This document shows positions 10,540 to 22,600 of a stretch of DNA of 64,000 bases, piece by piece. The position numbers and the translations under genes are program-made. Each line of letters starts with the position of its first letter. The stretch's first letter is position 1. The notes under the pieces were generated by a model that saw nothing but the letters and a program-made list of their open reading frames with translations, had not been told where the DNA came from and made no database searches. The DNA lies in assembly GCA_030248065.1 (NCBI GenBank), contig JASAMV010004953.1:1-64000 (forward strand), in the 5' to 3' direction. The DNA comes from Rhynchonema sp. JSB1_4. Lineage: Eukaryota > Nematoda > Chromadorea > Monhysterida > Xyalidae.

Positions 10540-11160
10540 TGAAATATTGTTCCCAGAAAAATAGGCATGGGGGCAATACCCAATACCCAATACTACCACC
10601 CAATACCTGGTATTGGGTACCCAATACCCCAGTGTAGTTCCTGGGGGGGGAGGGGGGTCCCCCCTCGGGTACGTCTGTTCCCCCTCCATGGTACGCCTGC
10701 CCCACTGTTCCCCCTCCGGGTACGTCTGCTCCCCCAATTTTTACCTAAAATAGGTAAATTTTGGCCTAAAATAGGCATTTTTAGGCATAAAATGAGTGAT
10801 TTTTAGGTGAATGTCGTCAAAAATCGCCAAAATACCCTTTTTATTGAGATTTTTTTCCTAAAAAAGGCAAAAATGAGCCAAATTTTCGACCTCAAAAAAT
10901 GACTTTTCTCCAAATTTGGGTCCTCCCCCCCTTCCGGGTCCGTCCCCCCCTTCCCCCCAGGTGGGTACGTCTGTTCCCCCTCCGAAAAAAAGAGGGGTAC
11001 CGCCTGTTCCCCCTCCGGACCAGGAACTACACTGCAATACCCAATACCAGGTATTGGGTATTGGGTATTGGGTGTCGCCCTGGTATTGGGTATTGGATTG
11101 GGTCTTCGGTCTTCGCCAGGTATTGGGTGCCACCCAATACCCCTGTTTTGCCCCATTTTT
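10540..11160. repeat. CAATACC repeat host element split by a family 1 insertion
   Basis: CCCAATACC and inverted GGTATTGGG units occur at 10,576-10,629 and 11,035-11,140, with the family 1 element inserted between them. Similar GGTATTGGG arrays lie at 12,440-12,510 and 12,985-13,040. No ends were identified. Confidence 0.5.
10630..11034. mobile_element. hAT-like MITE family 1, word AACAGACGTACC
   Basis: Ends CAGTGTAGTTCCTGG and CCAGGAACTACACTG with a perfect 8-bp duplication CAATACCC (10,622-10,629 and 11,035-11,042). The duplicated sequence is itself a unit of the surrounding CAATACC repeat. Confidence 0.9.
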
Positions 11161-11569
11161 CGTCTCAGGGCCCTGCAGGTTTTTTTTCAAAATTCACTAG
11201 GTGCAACTTAGGTGCAACCCCCCAATTTTTAGGTGCAAGCTGGCCAAAGTAGGTGCAACCCCTATTTTGGACAAAAAACGCCAATTTTAGGCTTTTTTGC
11301 CAGGTTGTGTGTTCAATGCTATTTGCGTGCTTTTAGAAGTTCAATAAAGTTGTAACGCAATGAATGCCTTTTCCTTTAGCAAAAGCAAACTTTTCAGGGA
11401 AAGTTCAACATTTTGTAGCACATTTTGTACTAGTTTCATTATTGAGAACCGATTGAGAAGAAAACGAAACAGTAAAATTTTCATGTCACCATATCCACAT
11501 TTGGGGGTCACGTACGAATCAATTACTTTCGCTGTTCATTTACTGTGTGGGTATCTAATACTATCTAGT

Positions 11570-11952
11570 CAGTGTAGTTCCTGGAGGGAGGGGGTCCCCT
11601 CCTAAGGTACACTAACCGCCGCGACCAAGGTACACTAGTACACTAACCGCCGCACCAGGTACACTAACCGCCGCAATCTTTGCCTAAAATAGGCATTTTT
11701 AGCCCAAGATGGGCATTTTAGGCCTAAAATGGGTAATTTTCAGGTCAATGTTGTCAAAAGTCGCCAAAATACCCCATTTATGGAGAATTTTTTCCAAAAA
11801 GGGCAAAAATAGGTCAAATTTTTTACCTCAAAGGACTTTTTCCTGAATTTTGGTCTTCCCCCCTCCTTCCCCCCACAGGGAGGTACACTAACCGCCGCAC
11901 CGACAAAGTGGGTAGGTTCACTAACCGCCTCGCCGGACCAGGAACTACACTG
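11570..11952. mobile_element. hAT-like MITE family 1, word GCGGCGGTTAGTGTACC
   Basis: Same ends and core as the other family 1 copies. The repeated word read on the minus strand is GCGGCGGTTAGTGTACC, present in both arms. The flanks TATCTAGT and ATCCTAGT are a degraded 8-bp duplication. Confidence 0.85.
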
Positions 11953-12179
11953 ATCCTAGTACAGCATGTATTTGTCTTGAATCTTATCACCAGCACACCA
12001 GGTACTAACTGTGTACGAAATCAATCAATCAGATCAATATTTTTTGTCGATGTCGACCAAATGCTTCGATGGAATTTATTGGAAGGAATGAAAAGCCGCG
12101 CAGCGCATTTTTTTTGTTTCTAAGCTTTCCAACCTTAAAAGATGCTGTATAAATGCTAAATTAAGCAAATAAGGGCCCA

Positions 12180-12290
12180 AGATTTTAGGTGCAACCTTGC
12201 ACCTAACCCTGAATTTTTAGGTGCAATTCTGATTTTTTAGGTGCAAATTGCACCTAAAAAGTGTCTAAAAAAACTATGGGGCCCTGAAAT
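12180..12290. repeat. TTTTTAGGTGCAA repeat patch
   Basis: Repeats of TTTTAGGTGCAA and its inverse TTGCACCTAAAA. A relative patch lies at 11,198-11,262. No ends or target duplication were identified. Confidence 0.4.
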
Positions 12291-12516
12291 TTTGTAAAAT
12301 TGTTAATTTTTCAGCTTTTGAAATCGCTATTTTTCAGCTGCAATGTTCAGGAATGTGAGAAATTCAGTCATATTTTACCTAGTATTCGATCAAAAATCCA
12401 AAACAGACCTATTTTTTCAAAAATTTTGGAATTTTTTGATATTGGGTCGGTATTGGGTATTGGGTCTCAACCGGAGTATTGGGTATTGGGTTGGATCCGA
12501 TTTGAGGTATTGGGTG

Positions 12517-12960
12517 TAGGGTTAGAGGTCGGGGGGGTACCCGACACCCGACAGCCGACACCCGACATCTGGAAGTACCCGACACCCGACATCTGAGAAA
12601 AAAAGCCGACACCCGACACCCGACAGTTGCAAAAAAACCCGACACCCGACATCTAGTTTTTGAAAAAAAACCGACACCCGACACCTGTTTTTGGACCAAA
12701 AACAGGCAAATTTTTGTTCATTTGCATCATTAGTGCAATTTTTTGGCTCAAGTTACTGAATTCAAGTATTTTCACACGAAATAAACACCAAAATGTGACA
12801 TTCTGCGTCTTCGGAACATTTGGTTCGAAGAAAATTTTCTCCCAAATTCTTCTCTCAGCAAACTATGTTTTGAACCGAAGTGTCGGGTGTCGCTGCGGTG
12901 TCGGGCAAAAACCCGACACCCGACTCGGAGGTACCCGACACCCGACACCTACACTTTGGC
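12517..12960. mobile_element. TAGGGTTAGAG hAT-like element, word ACCCGACACCCGAC (one end clear)
   Basis: The left terminus TAGGGTTAGAGGTCGG is followed by many ACCCGACACCCGACATCTG units. A shared core contains TTCGAAGAAAATTTTCTCCC and is followed by inverted GTGTCGGGTGTCGG units. The core matches 24,806-25,175 and 58,504-58,858, which have both ends. The right end here is lost or overlain near 12,960. Confidence 0.65.
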
Positions 12961-13415
12961 ACCCCGACCCCACCCCAACCCATTGGGTGTTGGGGGTGGG
13001 CCTTGGTATTGGGTATTGGCTTGGGTCAAAAAATCGGTATTGCCCCCTGCCTGCCCCACCCACGAGAATACCCCCTAAAGGCCTAACTATACTTCTTTCT
13101 CACAGACAAAAAAAAAAAATTTCTCGCTCGCTTATTGGTCCACTTATTTTCAACAGCCAATGTGCGCGCGATAATTTTTTCTTTGTTCTCTGAGAGAACG
13201 AAGTATAGTTAGGCCTTTAAAACCCCTAAAAAGTGGTTTGAAAGGGTTTTTTTCGCTTATAATCGCAATTCGTGTCTGTTCATCAATATGAGGCGTGTTG
13301 GGGGTTAGGTTTTGGGGTGAAAATTTTTAATGTTTTTATTATGTGTGGAATCGTGTAAAAACCACTGATTTTACACTAATTTTGGCCATTTTGGTCAAAA
13401 ATTGGCACTTCTTGG

Positions 13416-13853
13416 CAGTGTAGTACTTGGTCAGGGTGTTGACGATAGATAGATTGGGACCCGAAATGTGTTGACGATAGATAGATGACCCAAGTCCGAA
13501 ATCTTGGGGGCGGGGGTCGACCCAAACTTGTTGACGATAGATAGATGGTGGGGGGTCGCCAAAAATCAAGGTATAGTATAGTGTACTAAGCAGGTAATAA
13601 TGTGTAAATATTAATGAAAATGTACTAAATCCGCGCGTCGCGCGCGATTTTTTGCCTATTTGGGAAATTTTTGCCGATTTTGAGGCAAAAATACCCATTT
13701 TGGGGTCGAAATGAGTTGACGATAGATAGATTGTTCCCAGAATTTGTTGACGATAGATAGATTTGCCCACAAGTGTTGACGATAGATAGATGAAATCAAA
13801 AAGTGTTGACTATAGATAGATGAATTTGGGGGACCCCCCCAAGTACTACCCTG
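13416..13853. mobile_element. hAT-like MITE, word TTGACGATAGATAGAT
   Basis: Ends CAGTGTAGTACTTGG and CCAAGTACTACCCTG. Flanks CTTCTTGG and CTTCTGGG match at 7 of 8 bases. The word GTTGACGATAGATAGAT occurs three times in the left arm and four in the right. The uninterrupted host sequence is visible at 55,790-55,815 (GGCACTTTTGGGGC), supporting the insertion point. Confidence 0.85.
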
Positions 13854-13923
13854 CTTCTGGGGCAAAATCGGGGGATACCTGCTGTACTGGGCCTGGGGTG
13901 AAAATAGGGGGGATACCTACTGT

Positions 13924-14500
13924 ACAGAGGTCGTAATCGGGCCGGGTTTGGCCGGCCCGGCCCGGCCCGAGCCCCCAAATCTCCGGCCCGGCCCGACCCG
14001 AATCCCCAAATCTCCGGCCCGGCCCGAACCCCCAAATCTCCGGCCCGGCCCGAATTTTCGGTTCAGATTTTAACCCAATTTTTGTCATAATGTTTGCAAT
14101 TTTTTGAGCCTATTTTTTTGGTTGAAAATTCATTGTTTTCCATGAAAAGTCGTCAGATAGACAATACCAATGGTGCAGCAGGGGGTGGGGTCCCCCTAGG
14201 TACAGTAGGTTAGGTAGATTGACGCGCCGTCCTGGTACAGTAGGTAGGTAGGTCGCCGCCCCCCCCGCGGCTGGTAGAGTAGGTTGCTATTTTTGGCTCA
14301 AAATGGTATAAAATCGATATTTTTCACTCCAAATAGGCGAAAAATCGCGCGATGCGCGCGAAATTAGCGTTTTAGAGCACATTTTCATCAAAATTTAGAC
14401 ATCAAAAATTTTGTTTCCCCCCTCTAGCTCGGCCGGTACAGTAGGTAGGTTGATTGCAATCACCTACTGTACTGCACCAGCCGAGCTGGGGGGGGTGGTT
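13924..14500. mobile_element. Partial CAGAGGTCG hAT-like composite
   Basis: Left end CAGAGGTCGTAATCGGGCC, the GGCCCGGCCCGA word array and the inner CAATGGTG element begin as in 49,360-50,607. The right side merges into CAACCTACC-type repeats near 14,430-14,500, and no matching right terminus is seen. Confidence 0.5.
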
Positions 14501-14776
14501 GTTGGGGAATAGAGGGAAATTTTGGAAAAAAGGAGGGGGAAAAATGTAATATGAGCAAATTGGGGGGGGGGGTTCGTACCACTTGGGGGGGGGGGTCATC
14601 TGGAAACCGAAATTTTTTATGTCTAAATACCGAAGAAAATGTGGCCTAAAACACTAATTTCGCGCGCAGCGCGCGATTTTTCGCCTATTTGCAGACAAAT
14701 ATGCTAATTTTATGCAATTTTAAGCCAAAAATGAATGTTTTGGGTGAAAAGTTAGGTGGGGCGGCAACCTACCTAC

Positions 14777-15182
14777 CAGTGGTGTCGTTGAGAAATCGAA
14801 ATTTTCCCATACCCAGCCCAATTTTCGGGAAATTTCCCATACATACCCCCAAAAATAAAAAAATTTCCAATACCAGGGGGGTTTTTTCCAAAAACTCAAA
14901 AATTTCCCATACCCGAGGGTGGGGGTTTTGAAGAAAATGACCCCAAAAATCTTCTAAAAGTGCCAAAATTGGTCTAAAAAGTGCTTAAAACAGAGTTTTC
15001 TTGCGGTAGTAAGAAATTTTTGACATTTTTGGACGAAAAATGGCCAATTTTGGTACTTATCGGGGTCAAAAAGTCATTTCTTAGGGGTGCTTGTTCCAAA
15101 AGTGAAAAATTTCCCATACCCCATACCCCCGGCCGATTTCCCATACCCCATACCAGGGGGTAACCCCCCAACGACACCACTG
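14777..15182. mobile_element. hAT-like MITE, word TTTCCCATACCC
   Basis: Ends CAGTGGTGTCGTTG and CAACGACACCACTG with a perfect 8-bp duplication CTACCTAC (14,769-14,776 and 15,183-15,190). The word TTTCCCATACCCC repeats at both ends. It sits inside a CAACCTACC repeat host. Confidence 0.85.
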
Positions 15183-15358
15183 CTACCTACTGTACCAGGG
15201 GAGGGGCGGCAACCTACCTACTGTACCAGGCGAGGGGCGGCAACCTACCTACTGTACCTAGGGGGGACCCCCCCCAGCTACACCACTGATGCCAGACATC
15301 GGGGGGATACCTACCTACTGTACCAGGCGAGGGGGGATACCTATACTGTACTGGGGGG

Positions 15359-15745
15359 CAGTGTAGTTCCTGGGGGGGAGGGGGACCCCCCCCTAAGGTA
15401 CACTAATTTCCCCGACCAAGGTACACTAGTACACTAATTTCCCCTCCGGGTACACTAATTTCCCCAATTTTTGCCTAAAATGGCTATTTTTAGGCCTAAA
15501 ATGGGCATTTTTAGGTCTAAAGTGTGATTTTTTGGTCAATATTCTCAAAAGTCGCCAAAATACCCTTTTTATGAAGAATTTTTTCCAAAAAGGGGTAAAA
15601 AAATAGGTCAAATTTTCTACCTCAAAAAGTGACTTTTTCCTGATTTTGGGACTTCCCCCCCTTCCCCCCAGGGAGGTACACTAATTTCCCCTCCGAAAAA
15701 GAAGGGAGGTACACTAATTCCCCCGCCGGACCAGGAACTACACTG
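15359..15745. mobile_element. hAT-like MITE family 1, word GGGGAAATTAGTGTACC
   Basis: Family 1 ends and core with duplication CTGGGGGG (15,351-15,358 and 15,746-15,753). The layout is the same as the copy at 11,570, but each word reads GGGGAAATTAGTGTACC instead of GCGGCGGTTAGTGTACC. Confidence 0.9.
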
Positions 15746-15749
15746 CTGG

Positions 15750-15992
15750 GGGGGGCTACCCCTCCCAAACCCCCCACCTCCAACACTGGTTGGAGGTACT
15801 CTGGAGGGGGGATACCTACTGTACCGGGCTCGCTCGGAGAGGGGGGATACCTACTGTACCAGAGCCGACAGCCTGGGGGGTTATGTACCTGGGGGGTTGG
15901 GGTTTGGGGGGTTAGGTTTTTGGGTGAAAATTTTTAATGTTCTTATCATGTGTGGAATCGTGTGAAAACGTAGTACCGATTTCCCCTCCGGG
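15750..15992. repeat. CAGTGTTGGAGGT-family fragment
   Basis: Contains an inverted terminus ACCTCCAACACTG at about 15,777-15,789, GGGGATACCTACTGTACC words, and the GGTTTTTGGGTGAAAATTTT core also seen at 13,300 and 55,660. Confidence 0.5.
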
Positions 15993-16386
15993 CATTGTAG
16001 TGGCTGGGGGGGGGGTTGGGGGTTACCCCCCTCTCAGTACTTACCTACCACAAAACCCGAGGGGGGTTGGGGGGGATTGAGTACTTACCTCTCACACACA
16101 ACTCCAAATCATACCTCTCACAAGCAATTTTATACCTTTTTAAGGCAAAAATCGGTGTTTTTCGACCTTATCTTCCCAAAAATCGCGCGACCCATAATAC
16201 CTATTTTTAGGCGATTTTCGGCGAAAATTTTGAAAAAGTACTATTTTTACTTCAATTTTTGGCCAAAATTGTATCACAAAAACGGTGTTTTTCGCCTTTT
16301 TGGGTGACCAAAATCATACCTCTCACGCTTCCGGTCCCAACCCCGCATCATACTTACCTCCCACACATGGGCCTGCCACTACACTG
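15993..16386. mobile_element. hAT-like MITE, CAGTGTAGTGGC family, word AGTACTTACCTCTCACA
   Basis: It runs from CATTGTAGTGGCTGG to CCTGCCACTACACTG. ACTTACCTCTCACA and ATACCTCTCAC units repeat at both ends. Copies at 35,193, 44,313 and 54,248 show clear target duplications; none is obvious here. Confidence 0.75.
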
Positions 16387-16409
16387 CCCCCCCCCAGCCA
16401 CAGCTCTGG
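16387..16409. mobile_element. Solo right terminus of a CAGTGCTGTGGC-type element
   Basis: A C-run followed by CAGCCACAGCTCTG matches the right end of the CAGTGCTGTGGC family (CAGCCACAGCACTG). The sequence immediately to the right looks coding. The CACAG here could act as a splice acceptor. Confidence 0.5.
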
Positions 16410-16671
16410 ACTGGACCGTCTTATCCTCGATTTCAAGGAGGTAATGGACGCAGCAGCCGCAAAACAAGCCAATGAGAAAGCCGCAGCTCAGGCGGCGGCG
16501 AGTATGGAAAAGGATTCGACAAATAATAATCGCATTGCTGTGGCAAGCAACGACATGACTTCCACCAGCTGCTTTGATCCAAATGCAGATGACAGAATGA
16601 ACTTGAATGGCAATGAAGACCCATCCGTTCCATCAACCGAGAAACCGCTTCATATTGACTCTATAAAGCGA
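16410..16671 (+). CDS. Possible N-terminal exon of the RhoGEF
   Basis: An open frame reads SGLDRLILDFKEVMDAAAAK, an Ala-rich run, then acidic/Ser-rich sequence to HIDSIKRR, and ends at a GT near 16,672. Its left edge abuts a transposon terminus, so the acceptor or start is uncertain. Membership in the downstream gene rests on strand, proximity and composition only. Confidence 0.4.
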
Positions 16672-19600
16672 AGGTTCGTTGCAGAGCGGCGCTGTCGTTT
16701 AAGGAAATCGGCCCGGTTGTGAGGCATGGGAAATTTTTTTACGTTGGGAACAAGCACCTATGCTTGCGGGCCGGAAAAAACCGTTTTTTTCAAAAAAAAA
16801 CGTTTTCTTCCGAGGCCCGGAAAAATACGTTTTTATTTGTCCTGAAATTTTTCAAGTGGCAACTTGAAAAAAAAACAGTTTTTTTTTCAAAAATCTCCGA
16901 GATATTTTCAAGGGTTGCGAAAGGATGTTGTCAAAACCAATGTAAATCGGTGCTAAACAGTTCAAAATGATCACTTTTTAATCTCCAAGTGCATTTTAGT
17001 CTGTTTCCGGCCATCTATAGTACTAAAAAACACGAAGACGTATGTGTGTATGTATGTGGCCCCCTCCCTCGGAAGGGCGGACGGGTCAATTTTCACGGGT
17101 AGCTTTGGGTATGCTAACGGGTCTTCGGGGGGGGGGGGGGGGCCCGGCACGGGCGCGGCGCTGTAGCCGGGCCGTAGGCACGGGTCCCGACTAGTTTCCC
17201 GACAAAATTTTCTCCAAAATAGGCGTTTTTGGACCATGGGTATCCTTAAGTACTGGAAAAATAATTGAAAAAAAACGGTTTTTTTCTAAAAATGTATTTT
17301 GCGAAAAAATACGCAAGTATACAAGCACACCATAAGAAATGACTCAGTGATCTCGAGAAGTAGCAACATTGACCATTCTTTTTCTTGAAAATGTCAAAAA
17401 TCACTTGCTTCCTCAAGACACTACCGTAAAAACCTAAATAGAGCCCCCCTGGGAATAGAGCCCCCTCGGAATATCGATCGAAAATAACACCGTATTTGGA
17501 ACGCTCTCGCTGAGAAACGAAAATAATTTTTTGAAAATGGGGTCAGTGAATTAATAGAGCCCCCTTGTATTTAGGTTTTTACGGTATTTTCGAACCTGGA
17601 TTGTTTAGATATATTAAGGTACATAAACACTTTTTTAGTGAGAATTAAAACCCGTGGACGAATTTCCTAATCCGTTGTTTTTTGCACGGTTGGTATTGCC
17701 GTGCTGTTTTTTCACCGCAATTTATTTTACAAGATATTGGAAAATTACCACCAATTATTAATAAAACCAGTAAAGAAAATATTCGCTTTTTCGGAATTGT
17801 GTTTGTCGAGATTTTCTTCGGGATATCAAATTGGCCAAAGAAATTACAGTTTTGTGATTGAATTCGGTGATGTTGAGCCTTTTCGTGGCCGGCCAAGCTC
17901 GACATTCGAGAAAGTTGGCCTGTTCCGACTCCGACAGTTTGGGCCGTGAGGAAACTCCGGCCCGAATCTCATATCTGGACGTTCCAGCCGTGGCGGGGAT
18001 GTGGGTGCGTGTGTCCTCGTCCCGAGCTTGGGGTGTACGGTGTGTAGCTCCATTCATTCAATGACCGTGCCCAATATTGATATTGTTCGTTGGCAGCGAG
18101 CAACACGTGGTCGTGCACGAACGTGTGTCGTCGTTCGAAAAGACGGGCATCACATGTGACCTGCCTGCCATCACGGAGGATGTGGATGAGGAACTAAAAG
18201 GTATGATTATTACTCTGCTCGCTGTGTTTCCTAGAGTTTGTGAAGCGTGCAATTCCTGAAGTGGCGGTCTGCCTACGATATCAGAATTTTAGGCGCAAAT
18301 ATAAATCAGGAGCTGGACGATTTTGTGCATTTTTCGGTATTGCAAGTGTTGGGTATTCTACATATTTCAACCAGTTCAATGTGCAGGTGGTTCGACGACA
18401 GCGACCAGCACTTGTCCGTCATCAGCGGTCAGTATGGAGCATGTGGACACGTCCGATGCTGAACTCGAATTTGGTGATCCCGTTCTAATGGTTGGCTGAT
18501 GTCATGTGAAGCTACACAGAGCGGTTCTTTTCGTTATATTCACCCGTTTATAATCATCCACCTGCTACTAGTCGCTTTTCAAAACTGTTGTGTCCCTGTG
18601 TGTGCGAAACTGCGGAACCCAATCAAACATGGCGATGGTAAATACGGGTTATTTTTGTTTTATTTTGCAATTATCTTCCAGAACACGAAACATTCTCCGG
18701 ACACCTTGAACAACAACAAGCCACGATCTAACAGTTTCACCACGTTAACACCGACGACAGCTGGCGAAGATGAGGTAATAACGATGCGGAAAACATCGAA
18801 GCGGCAAGGTCTGTTTTTTATTAAGTCGGGTAGAAAGTTACGGATTTTTGTAACATATGGCGCACTACAGATCAAAAAATTTAAGGATGTAAATTTGGTG
18901 AACGTCCGTCTCCTTGCCAAATAATTTTTAACTAATTTCCATCCTTTTTTAATTTTCGTGTTTGTCATGTGCTGGTAGTTGAATTCACAAGATCCCACCA
19001 AATTTGATATTCTCCATTGCAATCTATTTATTATACGCCGTTTAGAGATTTTGTCCACATTTTGAACGCGTGTCTGCTGCAAATTGAATTGGGCTGCGCA
19101 ATGTTTATCCCACAAAAACCCTTGTGTAACATTAGGTCGTGGGCTGAAATGCCAGAGCGAGATGCTGCCGTCGTTAAATGTCTCGAAATCGGCCGTGTCC
19201 GATCAGCAGGCATCGATCGCTGGTAATCGATTGAGCGTACCGTCGCTGCTTGATCGCAGTCTATCCAGTTCGTCGCCACAGCTCAATCCTGATGATGAGG
19301 GCGGGTCACATGACCTCCGTCCCGACTCAGACCATGAACAGACGCCCGTTGTTGATGGAAAAGGTAATTAGTTCAGCATATTAATTTTGACACTCGTTTT
19401 GAAAAAAAGACGTACCATTAAGATTAAACTGTAAACGGCTTGCTTATTGGTCGCCAGTGTAGTTCCTGGTCCGGAGGGGGAGATAGCGGACCCTCCGTTT
19501 TTTTCGGAGGGGGAGATAGTGTACCCCCGAGGGGGGGGGGAAGACCCAAATTCGGGAAAAAGTCACTTTTTGAGGTAGAAAATTTGACCTATTTTTACCC

Positions 19601-22600
19601 CTTTTTGGAAAAAATTCTTCATAAAAAGGGTATTTTGGCGACTTTTGAAAACATTGACCCAAAAATCACACATTTTAGGCCTAAAAATGACCATTTTAGG
19701 CCTAAAAATGCCTATTTTAGGCAAAAATTGGGGGAGATAGTGTACCCGGAGGGGGAGATAGGGGGATAGTGTACCACCTGAGGGCGAGATAGCGTACCCG
19801 AGGGGGGTCCCCCAGGAACTACACTGTTGGTCGCACAACGTGGCCATATGATAATCCATCCAAAACCACCTTGAATTCAGGATTTCAGAAGTCGAGCCAC
19901 GCTTAACCACTGTGCTATTTGTATTTCTTGCAAAACACTTTCATCTAATAATAAACCAGCAAATCAACCAGCCCTTGGAACATTCCGTTTACTGCATACT
20001 TTGTGTGTGATTGCACGTCACCGCGCTTGTTTGCTTGTCAATTCAGGACAAGGTTTGCATGGATTCTTATATATTTCTGCAGATATCCGCGTGACAACAT
20101 CCAGCATTCCGACGACAGGCAAAATCTCCACCAACACCAAATTGGTGGCGCTGCGAAAACCTCCATCGATGGCTACCTCCAGTTCTTTTAAGGTTTGTTC
20201 AGAACAAGTTGTTCTGCCTTAGTGGTGGCGTTGGGTGCATCCATAATGTTATCATTGTCAAATTCATATTTGCAAATCGGAGTGTTTTCAGCTGCCAGTT
20301 GCAATGGTGCCACATCAGGTGATCATGAAACCAGCGAGCAAAAAGACGATAGGCAACAGGTCGACCAGCTCAGTGTCGTCCGCACAGTCAGTTGGCTTGT
20401 TGTTTGGGTTTTTTTGTTTTGGTTGGGTTTCGTTGCAGTCAGTTTGTGATTGGCAGCATCGACTGGAACAAGGCACAAATTTACGTGTCTGTATTCGTCT
20501 CATCATTGTTTGTGTCCCAAACCTTGTTATTCGAGGAAACCTTGCTTCGTTCAGTGAAAAAAGTGTTTTCAAGGACATCATGAAGCACGAATAATTGTTT
20601 CGCAGAAAGCCAAAAGAGGTGCGCCGAACGAACAGTCTGTTTTCGTTCCGAAAAAATCGCCAGAAGATCCAACGGCCGAGCGGACGTCAGTCGCACAACT
20701 TCTCGGTGTCGGTTTCATGTGATGACGTGACCGTGTATTGTCAGGCCTGCAACAAGCTCATCACCAAACACGACGCCTATCAGTGTGACGGTTGGTTTAG
20801 CAAGTTTGTTTCGCATGTTTCTTTGTTGGGTTTTCAAATGAATGAGATGTGGGGTGTTGGAGTTGTCGGCAAACGGACTGACGTTCTGAGTAACGCGCCA
20901 CAATTATGTCTTTAATGTGGATCCTGTTAAGTTCATTATTATGTCTGGTCGTTGAGCCGTCAAGCTGAAAAAAACGTCGCAATCCAACTCCATTTTTAAT
21001 TCTCAATAGAAATCAAAAAACGATGTTCTGTCCCGCGTGAAGGGGAACTTTGATCGCATCGCTGACAGCAAGCGGTCTTAACAAACACCTGGAATAAATC
21101 AGGATGGAATGGAAGATTCAGGATAATATCTGAAATGATGATTTTGCTCCCCAGACTGTGATACAATTGTGCACCCCGGCTGCCGAGATCAAGCGGATTC
21201 GTGCGACAAAGGCCTCATCAAGCATCCACACATGGTTTGTGCTGGTGTAATATAGCTTGTTTTCGGCAATCATTTAAAACTTAGTTTTCAGATAAACTAT
21301 TCGAGCTACAAATTATTCTTTTCAGCGGCAGAAATCCAAATCACAGCTCAGCTCTGACGGGGATGAAGGTACGTTTAAAGGAAAACAATTTTGTCACAAA
21401 AACAATTCAATTCAAACAACAGAGAGAACAGAGAGACCATGTGAAACTGGGCGTTACGTTACCTACCGTAGATTCTGTAATTCCCACTGCTTCAATACAC
21501 TCAAACAAGGTGCAGCGCGTTACTCCCTTGCATTGTTGTCATTTTTGGCATAGCTTTCTTATCAAGAAAGAACCTTGTGCCTGGTTCCACACTCAAAAGG
21601 AGGTTGTTTTTGGTGGTTATTATTGTTGTTGTTGTGGTGGTGGTATTCAGCGTCCAGTTACTAGTATTCTGTCCTAATAGTAGTTTGACGACTGTGGTGT
21701 ACATTATTATTCTGCTGCTGATTAGCACGTTTTTCGTATCACGTTTTTGGCCGTGGAATGACGAAATTGGCTCTCGACGTTTTACTAAAACGCAAAACCA
21801 GTTGCGCTGACCAAAAACTGATAAAATTCTAGCACGTATTTTAGCCAGATAAGGCTGCCTGACATAAGGTTGTTGAAGGGTAACTGTTGAAGCGCAACTG
21901 GTAACAATGTCTGCATGTAGTTTCTATTTCGTTTTACTGTAGTTACGTATGTTACTTGAGAAAACTTTCTGTTCCGTTTGAAAAAATATTTCACGTGGAT
22001 TTTCTCAGTTCAATGTGATTGATTTTTAAGCTCAACACACTAACAGATGAGCACTGAGCGTCTTAATTTGGTGCTAAGAAGCATATTTTGTGTCATACGA
22101 CCTACTACGCCAGGCAAGACAAACTGACTACAGTGCATAGCGTTCTGGACTTCGCAAAACTGATAAGGAAAACCAAGTTGTGTTTATTGTGTGACCGACC
22201 GGTGTTAAACTTGGTGACGAGTTCGGTTCGGTCCAGCTTTGTCTTGGTCACGTGTTTTTTGTTTTGACATAACAAAGTCTCGAGATCTACTGGTCACTCA
22301 ACCCGAGACAAAACCGATCACCAATTTTGATGCTCGGTGGACTGCGTGTTATCCGTTTAGGAAATTCTGTGGTTCGTGTGTATTTAACAAAGATGGGCAC
22401 TCTTGGGAAGAGAAGGGTACCTGGTTCGTTTTTTGTGCACTCTATGGTGTGGCGTGGTTAAAACTAAGCGGGTGCCCAAAATCAGTGAAACGCTGTTGCA
22501 CTTGATGTGGTGTTTGTTATCAGACGCAATTTGGTTTGGTTGGTTGGTGCTGCATTTTGGTATTGTGGGCTTGAGCTACTCTGCCTCTGCATTTTGTAAT

